Origin: Aerococcaceae bacterium
Lineage (GTDB): Bacteria; Bacillota; Bacilli; Lactobacillales; Aerococcaceae
Direction of reading: 5' to 3'
DNA: 64,000 nt
NCBI GenBank assembly: GCA_030525795.1
Contig: JAUNEB010000004.1
Coordinates: forward strand, 1-64,000
The position numbers and the translations under genes were made by a program. The notes below the pieces were generated by a model. It made no database searches, had not been told where the DNA came from, and was given only the letters and a program-made list of their open reading frames with translations. Positions 26,304-35,051 of this stretch are shown piece after piece. Numbering within the stretch: position 1 is the first letter of the stretch; each line of letters starts with the position of its first letter.

Positions 26304-27473
26304 TTACACTAATTGTTGTAAAAATGACTGCCCATTTTCCGTTTGAGCGACGTTGAAATTATCAGAAATAGTCGCCGCAATGTCCGCAAAATGTGTCGCT
26401 TTCAATGCTTGTGGCTCGGTTAATTTTTTGCCATAAATTAAGAGCGGCACGTATTCGCGCGTATGATCCGTACCCGCGTAAGTTGGGTCGTTACCGTGAT
26501 CGGCTGTAATGATTAGCAAATCGTCGTCGGCCATTTTTTCGTACAATTCTGGTAAGCGCGCGTCGAAATCTTCCAACGCTTGCGCATATCCTTCTGGATT
26601 GCGGCGATGGCCGTAAACTGCGTCAAAATCAACCAAATTCGTAAAGCTCAATCCTGTAAAGTCTTGCTCCATCACACGCAACAATTGGTCAACGCCGTCC
26701 ATATTGGATTTTGTACGAATGGATTGCGTAATGCCTTTCCCGTTGAAAATGTCGTTAATTTTGCCAACAGAAATCACATCATAACCACCCGCTTTCAAAA
26801 AGTCTAGCGTGGTGTCTGCAAATGGGCTGAGCGCGTAATCGTGGCGATTGCTAGTACGTTCCCACTTGCCGTTTGCGCCTACATAAGGACGCGCAATGAT
26901 ACGGCCCAGCATATACGGATCTTCGAGCGTAATTTCACGGCAAAATTCACAAATGCGATACAATTCTTCTAACGGAATCACTTCTTCATGCGCCGCAATT
27001 TGCAACACAGAATCTGCAGATGTGTAGACAATTAAGTCACCTGTGTCTAATTGATGTTGCGCAAAATCGTCGAGCACTTCGGTTCCTGAATACGGCGCAT
27101 TGCACACCACTTTTCGCCCTGAAAATTGTTCGATTTGCTCGATGAGTTCCGCTGGAAATCCCTTTTCAAAAACGCGGAAGGGCGTTTCAATTTTGAGGCC
27201 CATAATTTCCCAATGTCCGGTCATGGTGTCTTTGCCGGCTGAAACTTCTTCGAGCTTGGTCCAGTAGCCAGTTGTTTGCGCTTGTGGCGCTAGGCCTGCT
27301 AACGGCTCGATGTTCGCCAATCCAAGTTGGACCATGTTTGGCACGCGTAAGCCGGCCGTTTCGGCAATGTGACCTAACGTGTGTGCGCCAACGTCGTTAA
27401 ACGCAGCAGCATCAGGCGCTTCGCCAATCCCAACTGAATCTAATACAATTAAGTGAATACGTTTGAATGTCAT
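26304..27473 (-). CDS. deoB: phosphopentomutase
   Basis: A 389-residue alkaline-phosphatase superfamily mutase with metal ligands in [19 protein letters not shown] and TDHTREYVP and the phosphorylated Thr in [10 protein letters not shown]. It interconverts (deoxy)ribose-1- and -5-phosphate. It is the first gene of the deoB-punA pair and lies 30 bases after xerD. A GGAG-type ribosome site precedes the ATG. Confidence 0.96.
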   Translation of the reverse strand: MTFKRIHLIVLDSVGIGEAPDAAAFNDVGAHTLGHIAETAGLRVPNMVQLGLANIEPLAGLAPQAQTTGYWTKLEEVSAGKDTMTGHWEIMGLKIETPFRVFEKGFPAELIEQIEQFSGRKVVCNAPYSGTEVLDDFAQHQLDTGDLIVYTSADSVLQIAAHEEVIPLEELYRICEFCREITLEDPYMLGRIIARPYVGANGKWERTSNRHDYALSPFADTTLDFLKAGGYDVISVGKINDIFNGKGITQSIRTKSNMDGVDQLLRVMEQDFTGLSFTNLVDFDAVYGHRRNPEGYAQALEDFDARLPELYEKMADDDLLIITADHGNDPTYAGTDHTREYVPLLIYGKKLTEPQALKATHFADIAATISDNFNVAQTENGQSFLQQLV

Positions 27474-27503
27474 GTGAAAACTCCTTTTTTATGTGCGCTT
27501 TTT

Positions 27504-28397
27504 TTATGCTCGCGGAAAACTTTTGCGATACACTTCGCGCAAATGTTGTGTCGATAAATGGGTATAAATTTGTGTCGTCGAAATGTCAGAATGTCCTAAT
27601 AATTCTTGAACAACGCGCAAATCGGCACCATTTTCAAGTAGGTGTGTGGCAAAGGAATGGCGTAACATATGCGGCGACACCTCTTGATTGATGCCTGCTA
27701 ACGCCACGTATTTTTTGAGATTTTTCCAAATGCCTTGCCTTGTAAATGCTTTGCCGCGTTCCGTCAAAAATACTTCTAGTGGCGTATCGTCGCGCCTTGC
27801 AACAAAAAGCGGTCTTACTTCGTCAAGATAGCGTTGTAGCCATTCAATCGCCTCATCAAAAATCGGAATAATGCGCGTTTTGTCGCCTTTTCCAGTTGTT
27901 TGAATGAATCCTAATTCCAAATGTAAGGCGTCGATTTTGAGCGTAGTGAGTTCGCTCACGCGCAATCCTGTCGCATACATCACTTCAAAAATTGCCCGAT
28001 CGCGAATGCCATGTAATGTCAAAATATCAGGCGCTTGAATAATGTGTTCAACTTGTTGTAGTGTCAATGCTTTTGGCAGGCGCTGCACTTTTTTGGGGGA
28101 TTGGATGAGCGCAATCGGATTATCTTCGCGAATTTTTTCGCTCATCAAATAATGAAAAAATTGTTTCAAACTCGACAGCATACGGCTCGCGCTGCTCGCC
28201 GCGTAGGATTGTGTTCGCAACTCCGCCAAAAAAGCACGAATGTGTTGCGACTGTACTTCTTGAACGACATCAAGTTGTTGGCGTTTCAAGTAGTCGGCAA
28301 ATTTTTGTAAATCTAAGACGTAGCTGCTGACGGTATTTTGTGAGCGCCCTTTGTCAATGAGTAAATAATGTTTAAAATTTTCAATGTGTTGCTTCAT
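27504..28397 (-). CDS. xerD: site-specific tyrosine recombinase XerD
   Basis: A 297-residue XerD. The catalytic set is R146, K170, H243, R246, H269 and Y278 (ATGLRVSEL, HMLRHSFATHLL, LLGHSDIST, IYTHL). It resolves chromosome dimers at dif. The ATG at 28395-28397 overlaps the cvfB stop region, so the two are likely co-translated. Unlike the recombinase at 94-978, its codon use matches the surrounding genome. Confidence 0.93.
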   Translation of the reverse strand: MKQHIENFKHYLLIDKGRSQNTVSSYVLDLQKFADYLKRQQLDVVQEVQSQHIRAFLAELRTQSYAASSASRMLSSLKQFFHYLMSEKIREDNPIALIQSPKKVQRLPKALTLQQVEHIIQAPDILTLHGIRDRAIFEVMYATGLRVSELTTLKIDALHLELGFIQTTGKGDKTRIIPIFDEAIEWLQRYLDEVRPLFVARRDDTPLEVFLTERGKAFTRQGIWKNLKKYVALAGINQEVSPHMLRHSFATHLLENGADLRVVQELLGHSDISTTQIYTHLSTQHLREVYRKSFPRA

Positions 28398-29253
28398 CAA
28401 TTAAATAAATGCCTTCGCCTTTCACTTGTCGAATGCGCGATTTTTTCAATAGTTGACCGACGGCGCGTTTGAATTGAGCTTTGCTAATGCCCAATTGTTG
28501 CACAATTGCTTCTGGTTCAGATTTGTCATGCAACGGCAAAAATTGGTTTGGCGCTTTCGAGAGGAGCGCTAACAACATGCCGGCATCGTCGTCAATTGCC
28601 TCGTGCGCGCGCGGTTTCATTGATAAATTCAACCCGCCATCTTGGCGCACGCCAATTACGCGCGCTTCAAGCACTTCGCCCAATCGCGGTTCTACTTGAC
28701 GCTCACTTTCATGCAAAAAGGCCGAATAGCCGTCTTCTGTAATACACAATGACCCCGCCATTTTGACACGATAGACGGTTGCGGTGACGTTTTTGTTCAT
28801 CATGTCTGCGGGTGCTTTTTTGAAATGGTGACGTATCGTTTCGTCGTCCGCCATTTTGCCCCAAAAACGATTGCGGTCATCAACAAAATACGTCAACAAA
28901 AGGCGTCCATCTTTTTTCGGCCACAAATGCGTTAACGTTGGCAAATCGTCTAGCGAAACGACGACTTCTTTGTCGTGCAATCCAATGTCGACAAACACGC
29001 CTAAATCTTTACGTGCTTGCGTGACGCGGCCCCAGCCGTAATAATCGGGTCGAATGTCTGGCAATTCGACTTGCATCACTTTTTTGCCATTTTTTGTTTC
29101 GTAAATAATGCCTTCAACCGTTTCGCCACGTTCTAGCTCTTCGTCTACTCGCTCCTTGGACAACGCAAATGTCACGCCTTCGTATTGCACGAAATAATCG
29201 CGCTCATTTTCGTCTGTCACGATTGCTTCCACAATGTTTCCATACTGTACCAT
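28381..29253 (-). CDS. cvfB: S1-domain RNA-binding protein CvfB/YitL
   Basis: A protein of about 290 residues built from consecutive S1-type beta-barrels (for example YYGWGRVTQARKDLGVFVDI and LEARVIGVRQDGGLNLSMKP) and a C-terminal winged helix (LGISKAQFKRAVGQLLKKSRI). CvfB affects virulence and gene expression in staphylococci by binding RNA. GGAG lies eight bases before the ATG at 29251-29253, and an upstream GTG is less likely. It reads away from the RiPP locus. Confidence 0.9.
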   Translation of the reverse strand: MVQYGNIVEAIVTDENERDYFVQYEGVTFALSKERVDEELERGETVEGIIYETKNGKKVMQVELPDIRPDYYGWGRVTQARKDLGVFVDIGLHDKEVVVSLDDLPTLTHLWPKKDGRLLLTYFVDDRNRFWGKMADDETIRHHFKKAPADMMNKNVTATVYRVKMAGSLCITEDGYSAFLHESERQVEPRLGEVLEARVIGVRQDGGLNLSMKPRAHEAIDDDAGMLLALLSKAPNQFLPLHDKSEPEAIVQQLGISKAQFKRAVGQLLKKSRIRQVKGEGIYLIDEATH

Positions 29254-29317
29254 ATACTTCACTCCCTATCTTCTCTATTTTACCACAAACATACGGAAAT
29301 GTATAAAACATATTTCC

Positions 29318-29346
29318 TTGACATATCATTCCAAAAAGGTTATTAT
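29318..29346 (+). promoter_or_regulatory. strong promoter of the RiPP cluster
   Basis: A perfect -35 TTGACA (29318-29323), a 17-base spacer and the -10 TATTAT (29341-29346) give a near-consensus vegetative promoter. The predicted leader before the peptide ATG at 29413 is about 60 bases and contains no obvious hairpin or operator. Confidence 0.8.
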
Positions 29347-29412
29347 ATTATCGTGATTAAATTCACTAAGTGGACGCTCAAAAATTACTCCCCTATGAAA
29401 GGATAGGTTCTT

Positions 29413-29586
29413 ATGAATATTTTAGAATTAGATACTCTTCAAGATAAGTTGCTAGAAGAAATAAAAGAAGGAATAACGCTAGGTTGCGGAACAAAAAGAA
29501 CTAAGAATACTAAAGGAAACGAAACGCTACAAACAGAGCAGCAAATTTCTAACGAGATAAGTACAATTGTAGAAAACGTAGCCTAA
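29413..29586 (+). CDS. candidate RiPP precursor peptide
   Basis: This 57-residue open frame is shorter than usual gene-finding cut-offs. It lies between a near-consensus promoter and a radical SAM gene. AAAGGA is about nine bases before the ATG. Residues 2-20 (NILELDTLQDKLLEEIKEG) are acidic and likely helical, as in leader peptides. A middle section holds the only cysteine, C25, in ITLGCGTKRTKNTKGN, followed by a polar tail ending ENVA. There is no aromatic residue, His or Pro, and no Gly-Gly cleavage site. I infer that it is the substrate of the downstream enzyme; the modified residues and mature end are unknown. It matches no precursor family I can name. Confidence 0.75.
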   Translation: MNILELDTLQDKLLEEIKEGITLGCGTKRTKNTKGNETLQTEQQISNEISTIVENVA

Positions 29587-29625
29587 AACTGTATGCGTCC
29601 ACTTATTATCGAAAGAAGGGATAGA

Positions 29626-30858
29626 ATGTATTACAATTTAAATCCAAACGCATACTACCACTATTTTGGGAATCAATTGCTGGTAATGATAGGCAACAAA
29701 ACTTATCTCTTAAATGAAAGTCAGACGCTAATTTTTGAATATATTACATCCCCTAAATATATCGAATCTCTTTTTGAGTCTGTTCTCATTTCTAAAAACA
29801 GCACTAATAACATCCGCATTTTAATCGATACATTTATTAAAAAGAACCTTTTGATAAAAGAATGTAATCAAAGAAAATTACATATTTTTGGCCAAAAAGG
29901 TGCTTTTTTTCCTAAAAAAATAATCATAGAGTTAACAGATAAATGCCATTTATCCTGTGAGCACTGCTTTAAAAAATGTAGCCCTCTCAAGTCAAATAGA
30001 ATAAATCATATAGATTTATTAAAGTTCCTCGAAAAGATGAAAGGTAAAGTAAACGAGATACAATTAACAGGCGGAGAGCCTTTGCTCCACCCATATTTTT
30101 CACTAATTTCTGATTTTATAAACGAAAATTTTGATTTCACTACAATAACAACTACAGCTGCATTCGTAAATGATAAGAATATAGAAACTCTTGCAAATTT
30201 TGATTATATACAGATATCTCTTTATGATTCTGTCGAACAAAATCACAACTCTATAACTAAACATAATAATTCATTTTCACTGACCATCAATGGCATACAG
30301 CGTCTTAAGGAAAAAAACATCTATATAGGGATATCCAATATAGTTAGGAATTCTATCATTGAGAACTTACACAATTACCTGGACTTTCTCGTATCTTTGA
30401 AAGTAGACGAGGTAGGTTTTGGTATTTTAAGTAGATTAGGACGCGCAGAAGACATAGGATTGGATTGGATAGTTTCTAAAAATGATATCATAAAATTTGA
30501 GAATATATTACCTAGCATAGCAGAACTTTATAAAGGAAAATTAATCGTTAAAACTTGGGAGGAAAAATGCGGAACTGCATTTTTCCAATCCATATCGGAT
30601 ACTTTTTTAGGTTGCGGCGCCGGACTATTAGAATGGAATATTAATGAATCTGGTATTATTAAACCTTGTTCATTTTTCTCAGATAAACACTTCAGCGATA
30701 TAAATATATATAACTTTGAAATTTTTTTCTATGAAAATCAAGCATATTCTATAAATCAAAAAATAAAAGATTGGGAATGTGAATTGAATTCTGTAGGTCT
30801 ATCTACTAAGCATATTTGCGAAACAATATACAAAACCATAAGGAGACCGTATGAATAA
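29626..30858 (+). CDS. radical SAM peptide-modifying enzyme with PqqD-like RRE and partial SPASM region
   Basis: A 410-residue protein. Residues 1-85 resemble a PqqD/RRE peptide-binding domain (TYLLNESQTLIFEYI through IKKNLLIKE). The radical SAM cluster motif is C107-x3-C111-x2-C114, and LTGGEP follows at 147-152. The C-terminal part has C315, C330 and C348 in the SPASM-like pattern CGAG...ESGIIKPC, plus C385 and C398, so at least one auxiliary iron-sulphur cluster is likely. AGAAGGG lies five bases before the ATG at 29626; an in-frame ATG at 29593 lacks a ribosome site. The gene is AT-rich, with many ATA and AGA codons. It overlaps the exporter start by eight bases. The reaction on the peptide is not known. 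Confidence 0.9.
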   Translation: MYYNLNPNAYYHYFGNQLLVMIGNKTYLLNESQTLIFEYITSPKYIESLFESVLISKNSTNNIRILIDTFIKKNLLIKECNQRKLHIFGQKGAFFPKKIIIELTDKCHLSCEHCFKKCSPLKSNRINHIDLLKFLEKMKGKVNEIQLTGGEPLLHPYFSLISDFINENFDFTTITTTAAFVNDKNIETLANFDYIQISLYDSVEQNHNSITKHNNSFSLTINGIQRLKEKNIYIGISNIVRNSIIENLHNYLDFLVSLKVDEVGFGILSRLGRAEDIGLDWIVSKNDIIKFENILPSIAELYKGKLIVKTWEEKCGTAFFQSISDTFLGCGAGLLEWNINESGIIKPCSFFSDKHFSDINIYNFEIFFYENQAYSINQKIKDWECELNSVGLSTKHICETIYKTIRRPYE

Positions 30859-32407
30859 AAAAACTTTTCATCTAACGTTAGGCTGCATTTTTGGGGTGTC
30901 GTTGCTTAACGTGCTCTTCAATTACCAAATTAAATTTATTACAGACAGCCTGCTCGCCCAAAATAGCACGCTCTTCCAACAACATATTTGGCAACTGTTG
31001 TTGATTATGAGCACCATGCTGTTCATGGAATGGGTGCGACAAGTGGCGAATACGCGTTTTCTCAATCAAGCAGGCTACCACATTCACCAAACGATTTTGG
31101 GTCGATTGATGCACTCGCGCACCACCTTAAAGCAATCCGAAGTTGGCGATACCCTTTCCAAAATCACCAACGACATCGAAATGGTCAAAGAATTGCATTA
31201 CGACACAATTTTTTCGTTGTTTCAAGGCGTTGTATCTTTCGGAATTTCGGCCATTGCATTGCTGACGCTCAATCGTACCACCGCGCTCTTTATTTTGGCG
31301 GTGTCAGTCGCCCCGATTATCGTTCCCGCCTTATTCAAAAATCAGCGCCGTCAACTCCAACAGCAACTATCTGCCTCCAAAAGCACGTACACGACACACC
31401 TCCAAGACGTGTTACAACATTTATTACCGATCAAAAACTACGGCAAGCAAACTTTTTTTGAACAAAAAATGAATCACGCGTATCAAGACATGAACCACAT
31501 TGCCAATCGGCGCGGGACAATTGTGGCGCTCGTGAATGTGCTGACGGGCTGTTGCTTTTATTTAACGATTGTCGTGATTTTGTTTGTGGGTGGACAACAA
31601 GTATTAGCGCAACAAATGACGATTGGAGCGCTGACGTCTCTTTACAGCATTTCGCTTGAATTAACGTTGCCCGTGACGCTCATTAGCGATTCGTTGTCAA
31701 GCATTCATTCCGTCCAAGATTTGTTGCGCGAATTGCGTGCGCCGCTTCCTAAAAAATCCGCTTATCAAGGCAATACTGAACCCTTTGAGCAGTTGTCGAT
31801 TCAACAGTTGACGCATGCTTTTGATAGCAAGAGCGTTTTGAAGGATGTGTCCTTGACCTTCGAGCGTGGCAAAAAATATTTGATTACGGGCGAGAGCGGT
31901 ATTGGCAAATCAACGTTAGCTTACTTTTTGACGCAGCAGTATGAAACAAAAGCGGATTGCATCTTTTTGAATCGGCGGGCATTTAAGCATTACTCCTACG
32001 AAACAATCCAAAGTTATATTACTTTCATTTCGCAACACGATAGCTTATTACAAGAAAGTATTTGGGATAATTTGACGCTGCATACGCCGATGAATCCCGA
32101 AACTGTCTTATATTGGATTCGCCAATTTCAGTTGGACGAGCGTTTTCCAACGGTTCAATCACTCAAAGCCGAATTTTATGATAGCCACAGCGCCCTTTCT
32201 GGCGGACAAAAACAACGCCTGCTACTCATTCGCGCACTCTTGCACCGCAAACCTGTCTTGATTTTGGATGAGTCGTTGGCTGCACTAGACGAGGCAACGT
32301 TTGATCTAGTTGAACAATCGCTCCTCTCCCAAAAAGACCTCACACTCATTCATATTTCGCACCGTCGCACACGCAATCCTTACGATGAAATCATCGAACT
32401 AAAATAG
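30851..32407 (+). CDS. ABC exporter (fused membrane and ATPase domains) of the RiPP cluster
   Basis: A 518-residue half-transporter. The N-terminal part (about 1-290) has the membrane domain of type I exporters. The ATPase has Walker A GESGIGKST (347-355), Q-loop FISQHD, signature LSGGQ (449-453), Walker B VLILDE (469-474) and switch H504. There is no C39 peptidase domain, so leader removal would need another protease. Translation is coupled to the radical SAM gene (AGGAG inside its end, eight-base overlap). Its composition is host-like, unlike the two genes before it. It probably exports the modified peptide or protects against it. Confidence 0.92.
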   Translation: MNKKTFHLTLGCIFGVSLLNVLFNYQIKFITDSLLAQNSTLFQQHIWQLLLIMSTMLFMEWVRQVANTRFLNQAGYHIHQTILGRLMHSRTTLKQSEVGDTLSKITNDIEMVKELHYDTIFSLFQGVVSFGISAIALLTLNRTTALFILAVSVAPIIVPALFKNQRRQLQQQLSASKSTYTTHLQDVLQHLLPIKNYGKQTFFEQKMNHAYQDMNHIANRRGTIVALVNVLTGCCFYLTIVVILFVGGQQVLAQQMTIGALTSLYSISLELTLPVTLISDSLSSIHSVQDLLRELRAPLPKKSAYQGNTEPFEQLSIQQLTHAFDSKSVLKDVSLTFERGKKYLITGESGIGKSTLAYFLTQQYETKADCIFLNRRAFKHYSYETIQSYITFISQHDSLLQESIWDNLTLHTPMNPETVLYWIRQFQLDERFPTVQSLKAEFYDSHSALSGGQKQRLLLIRALLHRKPVLILDESLAALDEATFDLVEQSLLSQKDLTLIHISHRRTRNPYDEIIELK

Positions 32408-32435
32408 CGAGCAGCTTAACGCTACTCGCTATTTT
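32401..32435. terminator. bidirectional terminator between RiPP exporter and pyk
   Basis: The inverted repeat AAAATAGCGAG / CTCGCTATTTT encloses a 13-base loop, with T-rich ends in both directions. Confidence 0.75.
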
Positions 32436-32446
32436 GATTGGATTGA

Positions 32447-33949
32447 TTAACCAATTTTTTCAATTTTCATTAAGTTTGTTGTTCCAACTTGTCCGACTGG
32501 AACGCCCGCTGTAATGATGATTGCTTCGCCTGCTTCAGCAAATCCTTTAGCTTTTGCTAATTCAACTGCTGATTCAAGCATTGCGTCTGTTGATGCTGGT
32601 TTTTCAACAACGTAAGGCAATACGCCCCATGTAATTGCTAATGAGCGTGCTGTTTGATCGTCAAAAGTTGCCGCCACGATGTGTGAGTTTGGACGGAATT
32701 TAGAAATCATGCGCGCTGTGCGTCCTGATGAAGTTGCAGCTACAATCGTACCGATGTTCAAGTTGCTTGCTGTTTGAGCAACTGCTTGACCGATTGCTTC
32801 TGTTAAGTCTGTTTCAGCAAACTTAACTTTTTTGCCACTTTTGGCTTGAGCAATAGCTTGTTCTGTGCGAACGCAAATGTTTGCCATTGTTGTCACCGCT
32901 TCGACTGGATATTCACCGTTTGCTGTTTCGCCTGATAACATCACTGCGTCTGTTCCGTCAAAAATAGCGTTGGCTACGTCCCCTGCTTCTGCGCGTGTTG
33001 GACGTGGATTTTTTTGCATAGAATCGAGCATTTGAGTCGCTGTAATAACGGGTTTAGCTGCTTCGTTACATTTTTGGATGATGTATTTTTGCATGATTGG
33101 CACTTCTTCTGTTGGGATTTCAACGCCGAGGTCGCCACGTGCTACCATGATGCCGTCTGCTGCTGCAATAATTTCTTCGATATTGTCGATTCCTTGTTGG
33201 TTTTCGATTTTGGCAATCAATTGAACATGTCCGTTGCCTGTTTCTTCGCAAATTGCACGCACTGCTTCAACGTCTTTTGCTGTACGAACGAATGAAATAG
33301 CGATGAAGTTCAAGCCTTGTTCCAATCCAAAACGGATGTCTGCATTGTCGCGTTCTGCTAATGCTGGGAAAGGAATTTTTGTGTAAGGAATATTGACGCC
33401 TTTTTGTTTTGCGATAACGCCGTCATTTTCCACGCGCACTTCGAATTCGCGTGTTGCGTCGTCTTTTGCAACAACTGTCAATCCTAATTTGCCGTCGTCA
33501 ACCAAAATTTGTTTACCAACTTCAACGTCATCATAAATGTCTAATGCTCCCGCAACGCTTAATGCGATGACTTCTTTAGTTGATTTGACGCCTTGTTTAG
33601 TTGTCACGCGCAATGTTTCGCCGGTTGTGTAAGCATATTCTTTTGCTTCGCCTTCAAACAATTCTGTACGAATTTCTGGTCCTTTCGTATCCAATAAAAA
33701 GGCTACTTTTTGGCCAGCGATTTCTTCAGCGCGGCGAACCGTTGCCATACGTGCACCTTGTTCTGCGTGGTCACCGTGTGAGAAGTTGAAACGGAATACG
33801 TTAGCGCCCGCTTTGATTAATTGAGCGATTTTTTGTGCAGATGCTTCTACGTCTAAGCTTCCTGCCCAGTAGCCGTCTTCTCCGAATTTTTTACCGTCAC
33901 GAATTTCTACAGCTGGTCCTAATGTTGCCACAATTTTTGTTTTTTTCAT
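32447..33949 (-). CDS. pyk: pyruvate kinase
   Basis: A 500-residue pyruvate kinase with FRFNFSHGDH near residue 53, DTKGPEIRT, the active-site Lys region (LIAKIENQQG) and MVARGDLGVEIP. It lacks the extra C-terminal PEP-utiliser domain of bacillar and many lactobacillar enzymes, and so resembles the lactococcal/streptococcal length. It catalyses the last step of glycolysis. It lies 20 bases after pfkA, so the two are co-transcribed. Confidence 0.97.
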   Translation of the reverse strand: MKKTKIVATLGPAVEIRDGKKFGEDGYWAGSLDVEASAQKIAQLIKAGANVFRFNFSHGDHAEQGARMATVRRAEEIAGQKVAFLLDTKGPEIRTELFEGEAKEYAYTTGETLRVTTKQGVKSTKEVIALSVAGALDIYDDVEVGKQILVDDGKLGLTVVAKDDATREFEVRVENDGVIAKQKGVNIPYTKIPFPALAERDNADIRFGLEQGLNFIAISFVRTAKDVEAVRAICEETGNGHVQLIAKIENQQGIDNIEEIIAAADGIMVARGDLGVEIPTEEVPIMQKYIIQKCNEAAKPVITATQMLDSMQKNPRPTRAEAGDVANAIFDGTDAVMLSGETANGEYPVEAVTTMANICVRTEQAIAQAKSGKKVKFAETDLTEAIGQAVAQTASNLNIGTIVAATSSGRTARMISKFRPNSHIVAATFDDQTARSLAITWGVLPYVVEKPASTDAMLESAVELAKAKGFAEAGEAIIITAGVPVGQVGTTNLMKIEKIG

Positions 33950-33969
33950 GGTCTTTAGTCTCCTTTTAA

Positions 33970-34941
33970 TTATTTTTTGATATCTTTAAATTTTTTGTTG
34001 CGCTCGTATAAGTCTAAGCGGACTTGGTGTTTGACATTTTGTAAAGTGTCTACGATGTCGAATTTGGCTAATTGTTCCCCTTTGACTCCGACATACAAGC
34101 CAGCTTGGCCGTCAACTAACAAGTCTACCGCATACGCGCCCATCATCGTTGCCCATGCGCGGTCACGAATCGTTGGGGTGCCTCCACGTTGAATGTGTGA
34201 AAGTTGCACGTCACGAATTTCATCGTCAGTCATGGCTTCGTATTCTTTACGGAATTGACGCCCTGACATAACCCCTTCTGCTAGCAAAATTAATCCGTGA
34301 TCTTTTCCGCGTTGGCGTCCAATTTCAACTGCACGGATAACTTCTTCCATCGTAAATGGTGCTTCTGGGATAACGATTGCGTCTGCTCCTGCAGCAATTC
34401 CAATCCATGTTGCCATGTCCCCAGCGTGACGTCCCATAACTTCAATAACGAATGTGCGATTATGTGAAGACGCAGTATCCGTAATTTTGTCAACGGCATC
34501 TAACGCCACGTTAACCGCCGTATCAAAACCGATACTGTATTCTGTTCCAGGAATATCGTTGTCAATCGTTCCAGGAATCCCAATTGCTGGGAAACCGTGT
34601 TCTGTCAATTTCAACGCGCCCGTAAATGAGCCGTCGCCGCCAACAACGACTAATCCATCAATTTCGTGTTTTTTAAGTTGTTCGATTGCTTTTAGACGCA
34701 CTTCCGGGTCTTTGAACTCCGGAAAACGTGCAGAGTATAAAAAGGTTCCGCCACGTCTTACTTTGTCTTGACAATCCCCTACGGTCAAACGTTTGAAATC
34801 TCCATCATATAATCCTTTGAACCCATTATATACGCCGTAAACTTCAAGTCCTTGACGGGTTCCTTGTTCTACAACCGCACAAATAGCTGCATTCATTCCA
34901 GGTGCGTCGCCGCCACTCGTTAAGACTGCAATACGTTTCAT
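33970..34941 (-). CDS. pfkA: 6-phosphofructokinase (ATP)
   Basis: A 323-residue PfkA with the ATP site GGDAPGMNAA, GGDGSFTGALKL and the substrate motif PGTIDNDIPGTE. It commits fructose-6-phosphate to glycolysis, which argues for a homofermentative pathway. AGAGGTGG precedes the ATG. The order dnaE-pfkA-pyk is shared with other Lactobacillales. A palindrome at the promoter may bind a regulator. Confidence 0.97.
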   Translation of the reverse strand: MKRIAVLTSGGDAPGMNAAICAVVEQGTRQGLEVYGVYNGFKGLYDGDFKRLTVGDCQDKVRRGGTFLYSARFPEFKDPEVRLKAIEQLKKHEIDGLVVVGGDGSFTGALKLTEHGFPAIGIPGTIDNDIPGTEYSIGFDTAVNVALDAVDKITDTASSHNRTFVIEVMGRHAGDMATWIGIAAGADAIVIPEAPFTMEEVIRAVEIGRQRGKDHGLILLAEGVMSGRQFRKEYEAMTDDEIRDVQLSHIQRGGTPTIRDRAWATMMGAYAVDLLVDGQAGLYVGVKGEQLAKFDIVDTLQNVKHQVRLDLYERNKKFKDIKK

Positions 34942-34974
34942 GCTTTTTCCACCTCTATATCCAATTTACTCGAC

Positions 34975-34992
34975 AATGCAAGTTGCATTATA
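34975..34992 (-). promoter_or_regulatory. pfkA-pyk promoter -10 and start-site palindrome
   Basis: A TATAAT -10 lies on the minus strand at 34987-34992. It overlaps the perfect 15-bp palindrome AATGCAAGTTGCATT (34975-34989), which would cover the transcription start. No good -35 is seen, so an activator may be needed, or the palindrome may be an operator. Confidence 0.5.
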
Positions 34993-35051
34993 CTGTCTTA
35001 TTCTATCATTTTTTTTAGGATAAGTCATGCCTTTTTTATTATGCAATCGTT

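Noticed and set aside
29353..29406. A 17-codon GTG-initiated frame in the leader of the RiPP precursor gene
   Set aside because: It starts at about the transcription start, has no ribosome binding site and shows no leader-peptide features. It is probably chance.
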